A stretch of 64,000 bases of DNA from an uncultured Bariatricus sp. (lineage in GTDB: Bacteria > Bacillota > Clostridia > Lachnospirales > Lachnospiraceae): NCBI GenBank assembly GCA_934320645.1, contig CAKRFP010000001.1:86557-150556 (forward strand), in the 5' to 3' direction. The notes beneath the pieces are model-generated. The model saw nothing but the letters and a program-made list of their open reading frames with translations. It did no database searches and had not been told where the DNA came from. Positions 33,194-42,473 of this stretch are shown here, in pieces (positions within the stretch are counted from its first letter, which is position 1; each line of letters opens with the position of its first letter). Both the position numbers and the translations under genes were made by a program.

Positions 33194-35925
33194 TGATTCA
33201 GTAATGCTTTATACATATAATATTTTCCATCTCCCTGTTGGAAAGATATCATCAAATCTTCTCTGTTTACAGAAGGATCGTTATCATATGATGAAGCGGT
33301 TCTTCTCTCTCCGGTAAAATCTGTCGGCATAACTACGTATTCTGCATCCATATATCCGGCCAGATACTGATCCCGGTTATCTCTCGTCGTCTCACCTTCA
33401 AACTGGTAAGAATCTTTTGCCATATTGAACAAACATACTGTTCCATCCGCCGGAACTGCATATGTATCTCCCAGGTTACTGAATAATAAAGTCATCTCCT
33501 CATCCATTGTCCGGCCAGTCATCCGATTTTCAAATTTATCCTTCTGTTCAGCTGTCATATGTGTTATAAATGCTCTGTTATGAATATCCTGCCATCTGTT
33601 TTTCATAAGTTCCACTACCTGAGAATAATTTGCACAATTACCAATTTCATCATCTGAAATCAAAAATGGTTCTGCAGCTACATATGACTTTGTTACATAA
33701 CAATATGCTGTGTCTGTCCGTTCACCTACATTATTGATTTCCGCCTCAATAATTGCATTCGCCTTTTCATATTCTGCTGTAATTGCCTTAAATGCATTGT
33801 TTCCCGGATAATTCCATACATCATAATATGTGCATAGCATAGAATATCCGTAGTCAACTACATATCTTGCAAGAGCTCTGTACGCTTCCCGATATGACTG
33901 GGATGATGCGTCAAAATTAAAGGCATATGTACACAAAGTATCATAATCTCTAAATGGATTATCTTCAGGTTGGCTCCGGACCATCGCGGTTGTTACATCG
34001 ATCAACGCATTTTCAAGATCCGTAAATTTATTTTTTGCATTATCAAAATATGGATTATGTTTCTCATCCCCATCCAGAATCACTTCTCGTGCTTTTTTGC
34101 TATATTCTTTCCATTCATCGTAAGCTTCATCACCTGGCTTCAGATCATCCGTAAATGGAGCCGAAGGTTCTTTTAATCCATCTGTTCCTGTCACATTCCG
34201 CAAATTCTGATAAATTCCTGCGCAAACATTTGTTTTCACTTTTAATTTATCCACCAAAGCACTAAAACTTGTCACTCTGTCTTTATAGGTCTCTTCCAGC
34301 AGTTTATCAAGTGATTTATTCTGCTCAGCCAGTGTATCGTTGATCTTATTCACACCATCCTGAAGCTGCTGCAACTGTTTCGACTGTTCGGACTGCACCA
34401 CACCAAAATATTCCAGAATCGAAATACTCGTCTTCACTGCACCGGTCACACTGGATGCTACACCGGATGCACTGTTGATTGCCTGATAGAATGGATTATT
34501 CGTCAGCATATCTACTGTCTCAGATATCGCACTGATCGCATCTCCAAATCCTTTTCCCATCGTATCCTGTGTATAGCCTCTTGTATAGGAAGTCTCTGTA
34601 TCTTTTTCTTCTCCCCAGACATTTACCATTGTACCAGAAGCTGCCGTTACCGTTCCTGACAGATTCATTGTATCTACGCTCAGCTCCCCTGCCGGTATCT
34701 CCATGATCAGTTCTACATTTCCATCGTCCTGAAGATCTACAGATCTGATTTTTCCTTTTGAAAAATCACTTCCAAGTGCAAAATTTTCCTTTGTAATATT
34801 CTCAACGAATGTTCCCTGCTGTGGCATCAAAATTAAGGTAAATACAAGCTTTCCTTCTTCCTCATCTGCATAATCAAATACCGGATAAAAAGAGGCTTCT
34901 GATGTTGTAAGAAATCCAGAAAGTTCCTGCCCGGTATTCGTTGCATCCGCTTTAATATCAAGCACCTTCCCATCCAATATTTCTATGGATTGATTTATGG
35001 TTTCTGCCTTATTATCCACCGAAATCTGAACAACTGTTTCCTGATCACTTTTTCTCTCCACTTTTTCTACTTTTAATCCTTCTATCACAAAACTTTCTGT
35101 TTTTACTTCCGAAGCAAATGCTCCGCCACTTAACAGAACCGGTATAGAAAGCATGCCATCTTTGATTTCCAGATTATCTCTCGATATACCGACTGCAGTA
35201 TCTTCTACTGCTATTACTGTACTGACATCGCCATATCCATTCTCAACTCCGCCGCGACCTACACTGACCGTACCTCCAAGATAAACATTGGTATAGGAAT
35301 CTCTCTTCATCTCTCCAGTCAATTCTACTGTAAGGTTCTTTTTCCCTGCTGAAACCAGATTCACTTTCATCCTTTCAAAAGAGCCTCCTGTGTGAATATC
35401 TTCAGCTGTAATCTCATCGGAAAACGTCGTCCCGGTCAAAGCCATCTGAAGCTGGATTTTCTCTTCCCATGGATAAACTGTATCTCTGTCACTCTGCAAA
35501 AAATATGTATCATAAGAAACCGGCACAAAAGCAGACGCCTCTTCCTGCCCTTTTACACTTACAAAATAAGCTCCTGTCGCATTTTCAGCTGCATTCTTGT
35601 CTTCAAAATTTACTTGCAGATTATGCTTTCCTCTTACATCAATTTCCTTTACCTCTGCCTGTTCCTGATTAATTTTTGTTCCTGCCTCTTCCCCGACATC
35701 CTGCATGGTATAGTAATACACCTGAATATCATCTGCTGTCGTTTTTCTGGAAAGTGTGACATCTGGAAGCGAGACTCTGGTTGAATAAATACCTCTGCTG
35801 TTATAATTGAGTTTTTCTGTTGTCTGTGCTTCTTCTTTTGTCTGACATCCAACAACCGTTCCTGCCACATATACCAGACATAATAACTGTGCTACACAGG
35901 CACGTGTGCGTTTTTTCATCTTCAT
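33190..35925 (-). CDS. Large lipoprotein (911 aa) of unknown function with beta-rich repeats and a helical C-terminal half
   Basis: I do not recognise the family. A lipoprotein signal ends in TVVGC with Cys27 as anchor. Residues about 40-460 look like several Ig-like or beta-sandwich repeats: the phrases FSDEITAEDI, FASEVKTESFVIEG and FVENITKENFALG recur at intervals and suggest three or more related modules. A Gly/Ala/Ser-rich amphipathic stretch follows (DAISAISETVDML to SSVTGAVKTSISILEYFGVV, about 465-515), then a coiled coil (QLQQLQDGVNKINDTLAEQNK) and a long helical C-terminus. Such a layout recalls helical pore-forming toxins or adhesins, but that is only a resemblance. It is co-translated with the C11 protease. 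Confidence 0.75.
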   Translation of the reverse strand: MKMKKRTRACVAQLLCLVYVAGTVVGCQTKEEAQTTEKLNYNSRGIYSTRVSLPDVTLSRKTTADDIQVYYYTMQDVGEEAGTKINQEQAEVKEIDVRGKHNLQVNFEDKNAAENATGAYFVSVKGQEEASAFVPVSYDTYFLQSDRDTVYPWEEKIQLQMALTGTTFSDEITAEDIHTGGSFERMKVNLVSAGKKNLTVELTGEMKRDSYTNVYLGGTVSVGRGGVENGYGDVSTVIAVEDTAVGISRDNLEIKDGMLSIPVLLSGGAFASEVKTESFVIEGLKVEKVERKSDQETVVQISVDNKAETINQSIEILDGKVLDIKADATNTGQELSGFLTTSEASFYPVFDYADEEEGKLVFTLILMPQQGTFVENITKENFALGSDFSKGKIRSVDLQDDGNVELIMEIPAGELSVDTMNLSGTVTAASGTMVNVWGEEKDTETSYTRGYTQDTMGKGFGDAISAISETVDMLTNNPFYQAINSASGVASSVTGAVKTSISILEYFGVVQSEQSKQLQQLQDGVNKINDTLAEQNKSLDKLLEETYKDRVTSFSALVDKLKVKTNVCAGIYQNLRNVTGTDGLKEPSAPFTDDLKPGDEAYDEWKEYSKKAREVILDGDEKHNPYFDNAKNKFTDLENALIDVTTAMVRSQPEDNPFRDYDTLCTYAFNFDASSQSYREAYRALARYVVDYGYSMLCTYYDVWNYPGNNAFKAITAEYEKANAIIEAEINNVGERTDTAYCYVTKSYVAAEPFLISDDEIGNCANYSQVVELMKNRWQDIHNRAFITHMTAEQKDKFENRMTGRTMDEEMTLLFSNLGDTYAVPADGTVCLFNMAKDSYQFEGETTRDNRDQYLAGYMDAEYVVMPTDFTGERRTASSYDNDPSVNREDLMISFQQGDGKYYMYKALLNQ

Positions 35926-36125
35926 ACTTTCCCACCTCTCCTCACTGAATTTTCTTTCGTTTTATGGACTCAGTGTAACATGATTCTTTTTGTTTAACAT
36001 CGTACCTTTTCACACAAAAATGGAATTTATTTTAACAAATAATCGTTTTTTGCGAATTTGCTATTTGCAAACTTGCAATTTTGTATTTTTTCTCTTTTTT
36101 AATTTCAAAACACCAGATTACTATC
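35926..36125. other. AT-rich upstream region of the lipoprotein-protease operon
   Basis: No gene. An imperfect inverted repeat (TTGCGAATTTGC 36050-36061 and GCAAACTTGCAA 36067-36078) may be a regulator site. A clean promoter could not be matched, although the operon must start here because a terminator lies just upstream (36126-36164). AGGAGAGGTGGG precedes the lipoprotein ATG. Confidence 0.45.
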
Positions 36126-36164
36126 AAAAAAGCGGAGCATTCTATCTCAAACAGAACACTCCGC
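36126..36164 (-). terminator. Terminator of the PqqD-kinase/ABC transporter operon
   Basis: On the minus strand a GC-rich 12-bp stem with two G-U pairs (36132-36143 with 36153-36164) is followed by T6, 17 bases behind the ABC transporter stop. Confidence 0.87.
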
Positions 36165-36180
36165 CATCTAAAAAAATTAT

Positions 36181-37950
36181 TTAAAAATCCCTTACCATCA
36201 TATCAATTTCTTCTTTTTCAAGTACCTGACACTTCTTATCCCGAATCGCATACACCCTTGTACAGATATTCAGCACCGTCGGTCTGTGAGTCGTCACAAT
36301 ACAGGTTCTCGGATAGGTATCCGCCATAATATTTTTCAATACCCGCCGCTCCGTTGCCACATCCAGTGCAGAGGTTGCTTCGTCCAGAAGCAGGATCGGA
36401 GATTTTCTCAGAAGTGCTCTTGCAATTGAAAGCCGCTGCGCCTGTCCTTCCGAGAAACCACCGCCGCGCTCTTTTACCACACTGTTGATTCCATCCGGAA
36501 GCTTTTCCACAAATTCCCAGGCCTCTGCAAGTTTCAATGCCTCAACCACTTCTTCATCTGTCGCATCTGGCTTTACATTTCGCAGATTTTCCGCAATCGT
36601 ACCGGAGAACATGGTATTTCCCTGCGGCACATAGGAAAATAATTTTCTGGTAGACGGCGACATCTCAATCTTTTTACTCCGGTCTTCCCCGGCGCACACC
36701 CATTCTTCTCCACTCTGGGGTTTTAACAGGGATAAGATCAAGCGCAGCATCGTGGTCTTTCCTTCTCCGGACGGTCCGACAAGAGCCACGATCTCATGCG
36801 GATAAGCCTCCACTGTCGCATGTTCAAATACCTGTGTTCCCGAATTGTACCGATAGGTCAGCTCCTGCATATTCAGTCCGATTCCTCCGGTACGATATTT
36901 CTTTTCAAATGCCTTTACCTTGTTATCCCTGCTGTAATCTTCCTGTGGCATCTCCACAATATCCATCAGACGACCTGCAGAGATGGTCAGCGAAATCGCC
37001 GATGGAATCAGTCCGGTAAGTGAATTGACAGAACTGGTAAGATTTCCCGAAAGTGACAGGAACATCGTCATCGTACCGTAACTGATCACACCGCTCCATA
37101 CGCGGTAGATTCCCCACCCATAACAGCTGTAGGACACAACAAATCCGATCAGAGACATCAGGATTGAAGTCAGCATTGACATTTTCTGAAATTCCAGTCT
37201 CATCCCGATATATTCCTGTTGCAGATTTTTCAGCCGGTCGATATAAAATGAGATCAGATCGAATGCCTTGATCGTCTGGATATTGGAAAATGTTTCCTGA
37301 TTGAATCCGTAAAGCTTTGCATTCATCTGCGCACTTCGTTCATTGTTATTCCGCATTCTCCGAAGGAGAGGTCTTGAAAGCAATGCACTGAATGGAATCC
37401 CGATCAATGCAAATACAGCAAATGTCGGATCATAGTAGACAACGATTGCCAGTGAACTGAAAAAACGCACCGTATAAATGATCAGATTGGGAATCCAGTT
37501 CAGGATCCCGCTTGAAATATTGGATGCATCTGAACTCCATCTGGTCACCAGATCGCCGGTATGATATGCCGTCAGCGATTCCCAGTCTGTCACCATCATT
37601 TTTGCAAAAATATCATTCTTAATCTCTGCATCTACCTTCAGATTGATAAAGGTTGACGCATAACCGGATGCCTGAGAAACCAGTATATTTGCAATCGAAA
37701 AACCGATCATCGCCGCAAAAGTACTGAGCAGTTTCCCAGTCTGATGCCCGGTAATGATATCTACCAGATCCTTCGAGATCAGACTTGAAATCAGAGAGAC
37801 CCCGGTTCCGACAAGTCCGAGTGCCGTATACAGAATCATCGCCTTCCAGTAACGCCTCGCATATTGATAAATCCATTTTGTCTGGATCCACATCTTCTGA
37901 AACGTCCCCGCTTTCAGATGTTTCCAGAATAACTGTATTTTCTCTTTCAT
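36181..37950 (-). CDS. ABC transporter, fused membrane and ATPase domains (export type)
   Basis: The 589-residue half-transporter has six membrane helices (about residues 35-325) and a C-terminal ATPase: Walker A GPSGEGKTT (392-400), signature FSEGQAQRLSIARALL (variant of LSGGQ) and Walker B ILLLDEATSALD. There is no C39 peptidase domain in front, so any leader would have to be cut by another protease. It starts directly after the PqqD-kinase fusion gene. The pair recalls exporters in lasso peptide and other RiPP clusters; the small leader-bearing proteins 5 kb away are candidate cargo. Confidence 0.9.
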   Translation of the reverse strand: MKEKIQLFWKHLKAGTFQKMWIQTKWIYQYARRYWKAMILYTALGLVGTGVSLISSLISKDLVDIITGHQTGKLLSTFAAMIGFSIANILVSQASGYASTFINLKVDAEIKNDIFAKMMVTDWESLTAYHTGDLVTRWSSDASNISSGILNWIPNLIIYTVRFFSSLAIVVYYDPTFAVFALIGIPFSALLSRPLLRRMRNNNERSAQMNAKLYGFNQETFSNIQTIKAFDLISFYIDRLKNLQQEYIGMRLEFQKMSMLTSILMSLIGFVVSYSCYGWGIYRVWSGVISYGTMTMFLSLSGNLTSSVNSLTGLIPSAISLTISAGRLMDIVEMPQEDYSRDNKVKAFEKKYRTGGIGLNMQELTYRYNSGTQVFEHATVEAYPHEIVALVGPSGEGKTTMLRLILSLLKPQSGEEWVCAGEDRSKKIEMSPSTRKLFSYVPQGNTMFSGTIAENLRNVKPDATDEEVVEALKLAEAWEFVEKLPDGINSVVKERGGGFSEGQAQRLSIARALLRKSPILLLDEATSALDVATERRVLKNIMADTYPRTCIVTTHRPTVLNICTRVYAIRDKKCQVLEKEEIDMMVRDF

Positions 37951-39102
37951 TTATCTACCTGCCTCCATCTGATCTATCCGCGATTTGATTGGTGCAACTG
38001 CGGACGGATTTTTCGTACATTTCAGATAATACACCTGACTTTTTGCCGCAATTCTTTCTGCGAATTCAAGATTGACCTCCATCTGCTCTTTGGTCCAGGC
38101 CGGTGAGATCATCCTCTGCATTACACGAACAATCTTCTCTGCTACGCCAAGCTCTTCCAGATGATCCCTGCTGTCACGTCCAAGCAGGACAATCCCTCCC
38201 AGATCCTGTGTCTTCGTCGTATAAATCCCGGAGGTTCCACACCATGGCATTCCATACACTTTCAATTTTCCATCTTCTTCTCCGATCAGATTCAGATCCC
38301 CGTTCAGATACGGTGTATGGATCTGTTCATGCCAGAGTGCTGTGTGCGTGGATTTTCCCATTCCTGAATGCCCGGAAAAAAGCCATGCCTTATCCTGATA
38401 TAGAATAGATGCCGAATGGATTGCGTATAATCCTTTCCGCTGTGCGAGATACAGATAAAACAGCCTAATCGCATGGAAAAGATTTTCTTTCTCTTCCTCC
38501 GTCTGTTGCATCAACGCATAAATGCGTACATAGCTTCCATCCTTTGTCATATAGGCCTCAATTACATTTTTCATCTGATGAAAAAGTACCAGATATCCGT
38601 CTTCCCATTCGCAGATACTCATTTCCTTATTCCGTATCAGCACCGTTCCATTCGGTTTGTTCATCGGAACGGCTATTTTTACTTCAATCGTCTGGTCTGC
38701 TCTGTCCTCACCACAGAAAAATGGGGCAAACTGTTCTGGAAATATTTCCGCCGGACCACATAACTTTATACAGATTCCGCCAATTTTCATACAATGATAA
38801 AATGGCTGATTTTCTTCTTTCAATTCTTCACGTAAGATCCCCATCCCAAGAAGCTGGCTGACGAAGTCATCTACATCTTTTGCAAGTGCTTCCTTTTCCT
38901 CATCTGCGATCTCATAGTAAGCAGCCACTCCCGCTGTAATCTCCTCAATTGTTTTTTCCTCTTCCAGATAATTCCAGATAAATTCACCGGTCTCATTCAG
39001 AATAAGACCTCTCTTCTGATCCGCAATATTCTGTCCATATGGAAGCAGATAAACCGTATCCTCTATTCTTTTCAGTACATAACCTTTCTGACGTTTTATC
39101 AT
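37951..39102 (-). CDS. PqqD-like domain fused to an HPr kinase-like domain
   Basis: The 383-residue protein has two parts. Residues about 1-95 (LILNETGEFIWNYLEEEKT, IEEITAGVAAYY, VDDFVSQLLGMGIL) read as a PqqD domain, the small winged-helix that binds RiPP leader peptides. The C-terminal part carries the P-loop FSGHSGMGKSTHTALW (about 243-257) and LNGDLNLIGEEDG, typical of the HPr kinase-like proteins found in RiPP clusters such as those of phosphorylated lasso peptides. A leader-guided Ser kinase is a reasonable reading. No lasso cyclase or B2 protease is present. Promoter at 39132-39140; the stop abuts the ABC transporter start. Confidence 0.85.
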   Translation of the reverse strand: MIKRQKGYVLKRIEDTVYLLPYGQNIADQKRGLILNETGEFIWNYLEEEKTIEEITAGVAAYYEIADEEKEALAKDVDDFVSQLLGMGILREELKEENQPFYHCMKIGGICIKLCGPAEIFPEQFAPFFCGEDRADQTIEVKIAVPMNKPNGTVLIRNKEMSICEWEDGYLVLFHQMKNVIEAYMTKDGSYVRIYALMQQTEEEKENLFHAIRLFYLYLAQRKGLYAIHSASILYQDKAWLFSGHSGMGKSTHTALWHEQIHTPYLNGDLNLIGEEDGKLKVYGMPWCGTSGIYTTKTQDLGGIVLLGRDSRDHLEELGVAEKIVRVMQRMISPAWTKEQMEVNLEFAERIAAKSQVYYLKCTKNPSAVAPIKSRIDQMEAGR

Positions 39103-39131
39103 AACTACTCCTTCTTTTTAATCAGGGCTCT

Positions 39132-39140
39132 ATTATACCA
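39132..39140 (-). promoter_or_regulatory. Promoter of the PqqD-kinase/ABC operon
   Basis: Minus-strand perfect -10 TATAAT (39132-39137) with the extended-10 TGG directly upstream (39138-39140). The -35 region is weak. It lies 30 bases before the ATG. Confidence 0.6.
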
Positions 39141-39188
39141 TGTATTTCTTCTGTTTTCCTGAAATCTGAATCATATATGGTTTTTTTC

Positions 39189-39212
39189 TCATTCAGGTGC
39201 TATACTGAATGA
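39189..39212 (+). promoter_or_regulatory. Promoter with palindrome before the S26-type peptidase gene
   Basis: An extended -10 TGCTATACT (39198-39206) lies inside an inverted repeat, TCATTCAG (39189-39196) and CTGAATGA (39205-39212). A repressor could therefore block this promoter. It fires away from the PqqD-kinase operon. Confidence 0.55.
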
Positions 39213-39279
39213 AAACGACATTGTACACCGCCGTGTGCATTCCCGCGGAGCATTTTTAATTTATCAGGAAAGAACTAAA

Positions 39280-39741
39280 ATGACTATGAATCCTACTTCA
39301 AATGACACCCCTTACGAAATTGATATTGAACAGCTTCTTGCAGACGGACACCCGATCCGCATCAAACCGCAGGGTTACAGTATGTATCCTCTGTTTATTC
39401 CCGGTCGCGATGAAGCGATCATTGAACCCGTATTCCCGGAAACACTTCGCCGGAATGATGTTGCTCTTTATCGCCGTGATCACGGGATTCTTGTCCTTCA
39501 CCGGATCTGCCGGATTACTTCTGATGGCTTTTATCTGGTTGGTGATAATCAGTCCGAAATCGAAGGTCCGCTTCGCCCGGATCAGTTTCGTGGCAGATTA
39601 ACTGCTGTCATCCGAGATGGACGCCAGATCTCTGTCCGGAATCCACTCTACCGTTTTCTGACCTCCCTCTGGCTTTTTCTCCGTCCGATCCGTCCATTTT
39701 TCCATGAACTTTGTGCCTTACTGCGTAGAGTTCATTCCTAA
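39280..39741 (+). CDS. S24/S26-type (signal peptidase-like) serine peptidase
   Basis: The 153-residue protein has the signal-peptidase box IKPQGYSMYPLF (catalytic Ser in GYSMYP) and a second box VLHRICRI, in which His may replace the usual Lys, as in SipW/Sec11-type enzymes. A C-terminal hydrophobic stretch (YRFLTSLWLFLRPI) could be a membrane anchor; there is no N-terminal one. The ATG at 39280 follows AGGAAAG; the frame extends 15 codons upstream across the leader. Small peptidases of this type often accompany PqqD and PF14907 genes in RiPP-like loci, so it could remove the leader of the small exported proteins. Confidence 0.8.
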   Translation: MTMNPTSNDTPYEIDIEQLLADGHPIRIKPQGYSMYPLFIPGRDEAIIEPVFPETLRRNDVALYRRDHGILVLHRICRITSDGFYLVGDNQSEIEGPLRPDQFRGRLTAVIRDGRQISVRNPLYRFLTSLWLFLRPIRPFFHELCALLRRVHS

Positions 39742-39768
39742 TTTCTTTCTACAATTAGTATCCTTCTA

Positions 39769-40845
39769 TTACTCTCGAAGTCCGGTATCTGAAAGTCTCT
39801 CGTCTATTCGCAGATCAATCAATAATTTAATCCCTATTGCAAGCAGAAGATACAAATGCAGTTCCATTGCAACCGAAAATCCACGTATCATGATCCTCCA
39901 CAATTTTTGTTCTGGTCTTTTCAGGTTTATTGAAAATGCCAGTTCCCGAAAACTCTGATCTGCAAGAGGATCTCTTCCATACATTTTCAAAATTCTTCTG
40001 ACAGCTTTTAATGATCTTCTCTGGTTCACATACTCCATCTTTGCATTAAAAAATGTCGCAAAGAAAATCGTATATTTCACCAAATCGCAATATTGTGTCT
40101 TTTTTTCCATCTCCAAAAAGTGCTGCAGATCATGTCCCATCTCTAACCAGGATCTGATTGAATCCGGATTATATCGGTAAGAAATCGATGCTTCATTCTT
40201 TCGGTAAATATATCCGATTTTCTCAATAACTTCATACTTTGGCTGCTGTGCATAGCACTGCATACTGAACATTTTGTCTTCTGCATATGCATACTCTTTA
40301 AAACAGATTCCTTGTTTTTTCAGGAAATCCCTGCGGTATAATTTTCCCCATACATAAGACAACATTCCTGACGAAAAAAAACCTTGAAAACGAAATTCTG
40401 TGGATTCCCTTGGAAATGTTTTCAATATCTGGCAGTCTGCCGCCGGAAGGATCTTTCCATTCCATAATCTGGCATAATTACAAACTACAATATCCGAATT
40501 TGATCTTTCAATTTCATCTACAAGTTTTTTGATATTCTCCTGATCTGCCAGATAATCATCTGAATCCAGAAACATCAGATAACTGCCTTTTGCCTCCTGC
40601 ATCCCTATGTTACGAGCATTGGACACACCCTTTTTCTTCTCTTTTATCGTTCTTATACGAGAATCCATTTTTTCATATGAAAGACAAATTTCCAAACTCC
40701 GATCATCTGAACAGTTTTCTATCAAAATCAGCTCCCAGTTCGTGTAAGTCTGTTTTCTGACACTTTCAACTGTTTCCCGAATGTATTTTTCCACATTATG
40801 TACCGGTACAATAACCGAAACTAATTTTTCTTTACTTTCATCCAT
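39769..40845 (-). CDS. Glycosyltransferase family 2
   Basis: The 358-residue protein has the GT-A start VSVIVPVHNVEKYIRETVESV, the metal-binding LMFLDSDDYL and the acceptor-side YAEDKMFSMQCY. It probably adds a sugar to a surface glycan. The ATG at 40843-40845 was chosen; the longer frame to 40890 overlaps the flippase by 70 bases. It overlaps the flippase gene by 25 bases, so both form one operon separate from the Pel-like genes. Confidence 0.88.
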   Translation of the reverse strand: MDESKEKLVSVIVPVHNVEKYIRETVESVRKQTYTNWELILIENCSDDRSLEICLSYEKMDSRIRTIKEKKKGVSNARNIGMQEAKGSYLMFLDSDDYLADQENIKKLVDEIERSNSDIVVCNYARLWNGKILPAADCQILKTFPRESTEFRFQGFFSSGMLSYVWGKLYRRDFLKKQGICFKEYAYAEDKMFSMQCYAQQPKYEVIEKIGYIYRKNEASISYRYNPDSIRSWLEMGHDLQHFLEMEKKTQYCDLVKYTIFFATFFNAKMEYVNQRRSLKAVRRILKMYGRDPLADQSFRELAFSINLKRPEQKLWRIMIRGFSVAMELHLYLLLAIGIKLLIDLRIDERLSDTGLRE

Positions 40846-42368
40846 ATTCTTCCAATAATCCTCTTTATTAATCCAAAAACTTCCTGCCATTCATCTGTCC
40901 TACAATATACTATCCATAAAAATATATTTGGTATCACCACACAAATGGCTAAACGGACTACTAAATTTATAAATGCTCCCGCATGAAATGCGCTGCAGCA
41001 CAGATCTGTAAGCCCCCACGCCACAGCCATCATCAGTACATTTCCGGCATATCTCAGATAAAATTTAGCCGGCGACTGTCTGAACCGGTATTTGAACAAA
41101 ATATACGGTTCCACCCATACCGAAGTCAGCACTGTACTGAAAAATGTCCCTGCAAACACTCCGAAAATACCGAATTTCAGAACCAGCACGATTGAAATAA
41201 CCAGATTCAGTGCCGCCTCTACAACTGCTTTATAACGGTCATACCAGAAAGCTCCCATAGATTCTTTAAAAATGATGACCGCTTTTCTTGTCCCGTTGAT
41301 GAAAAAATTCACACACAGAATCAGTACGATTTCTCTGGTAAATAAATATTTCTTTCCAAATGCAAGTTCCACAAACGGATTCAGCAGTTCAAACAGACAG
41401 ATCGCTGCAAATCCGTATACCCACTGTCCGATAAAAAAGAGCAGTCCGAATACCTTCTGAACCTTCTCTTCCACTTCCATCGCCCCCAGGTTGCCGACAC
41501 TTGCCGTCACTCCCTGCAGTGCCTGGTCAAGCACCTGTCTTACCGAACCAATGATCAGAAAATAATTGGAATAGACTCCGGCACTGACTACCCCGACAAA
41601 GCTGGAGATCAGAAGATTGTCCGTGTTATTCACAACCACATTGCCAAGCTTATGCATCATCATTGCTCTGACATTTTTTCCGATTTCCTGTTTTTCATTT
41701 TCCGGAAGCTTTTCTGTACATTTTTCTTTCAGATACGGAAACAGTTCATCTGCCTTTTTTGACATGCATACGTTACCCATAAAGGTACACAAAATAGCAA
41801 CTATTAAAAACAGAATAAAATTACCGGTCAGCAAAAGTACCAGAATCTGACAGATGTCCTGGAGCACAAGAAATCCATTATGATAAAGTACCGTCAGATA
41901 ATTGAGCTGATGTGCTGACACCAATGTTTTTTTATAAATCAGCAGATAAGAGATCACCGAATTTGACAGATACAGAAGATAGATCAGAAGCAGATGATCT
42001 ACATCCGGTCTGTCCTTCATAAGAATATTAAGGAAAGGAACCAGAAGCAGACCTGCCCCCAGCACAAATGCTGCTGTCATCCGGTAAAAACTGCGGAACA
42101 TCTGCATCAGAATCTGCTGTTTCTTAATATCATTTTTTGCGATCGGCTCATACAGGGCAAACGTGATCGCAGTCCCGACCCCCAACTCTGACAAAGATAA
42201 AATATTCAAAATATCTGTAAACAGTCCATTGATCCCAACGTATCCCTCACTGAGGGTTCTGGTAAACACAACCCTGGTAAAAAATCCCATCAGGATCGCT
42301 GCCGCCTGCGCGACAAACGCAACACTTGTATTCATAACTGAATATTCTGTTCTTGTTTTTGTCTTCAC
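40821..42368 (-). CDS. Polysaccharide flippase (Wzx/MOP superfamily)
   Basis: The 515-residue membrane protein has about 12-14 hydrophobic segments and the N-terminal FVAQAAAILMGFFTRVVFTRTL typical of O-antigen flippases. VNNTDNLLISSFVGVVSAGVYSNY is the conserved middle region. The start is GTG with AAAGGA about 10 bases upstream. It shares an operon with the GT2 gene, and lies divergent from a DUF4832-type gene across a perfect 14-bp palindrome. Confidence 0.88.
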   Translation of the reverse strand: MKTKTRTEYSVMNTSVAFVAQAAAILMGFFTRVVFTRTLSEGYVGINGLFTDILNILSLSELGVGTAITFALYEPIAKNDIKKQQILMQMFRSFYRMTAAFVLGAGLLLVPFLNILMKDRPDVDHLLLIYLLYLSNSVISYLLIYKKTLVSAHQLNYLTVLYHNGFLVLQDICQILVLLLTGNFILFLIVAILCTFMGNVCMSKKADELFPYLKEKCTEKLPENEKQEIGKNVRAMMMHKLGNVVVNNTDNLLISSFVGVVSAGVYSNYFLIIGSVRQVLDQALQGVTASVGNLGAMEVEEKVQKVFGLLFFIGQWVYGFAAICLFELLNPFVELAFGKKYLFTREIVLILCVNFFINGTRKAVIIFKESMGAFWYDRYKAVVEAALNLVISIVLVLKFGIFGVFAGTFFSTVLTSVWVEPYILFKYRFRQSPAKFYLRYAGNVLMMAVAWGLTDLCCSAFHAGAFINLVVRLAICVVIPNIFLWIVYCRTDEWQEVFGLIKRIIGRIWMKVKKN

Positions 42369-42406
42369 CCTTCTACTGTCCTTTCATTCTGTTATGATTT
42401 CCACGT

Positions 42407-42441
42407 TATCATAGCATTTTCATTTGTAAAATGCTATGATA
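42407..42441. promoter_or_regulatory. Perfect 14-bp palindrome between divergent genes
   Basis: TATCATAGCATTTT (42407-42420) and AAAATGCTATGATA (42428-42441) are exact complements with a 7-base loop. Placed in the 105-base divergent region between the flippase and a DUF4832-type gene, it may be an operator; it could also stop read-through in either direction. Confidence 0.6.
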
Positions 42442-42473
42442 AATTTATCTTTCTCATAGGAGTGATCGATTTC

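Noticed and set aside
36181..37950. Double-glycine peptidase-containing bacteriocin exporter
   Set aside because: The N-terminus has only about 35 residues before the first helix, too short for a C39 peptidase domain, and the leaders lack a GG or GA site of that type.
29913..39741. Classical lasso peptide cluster
   Set aside because: No asparagine-synthetase-like cyclase and no B2 transglutaminase-like protease are present, and the precursor bodies are about 100 residues long.
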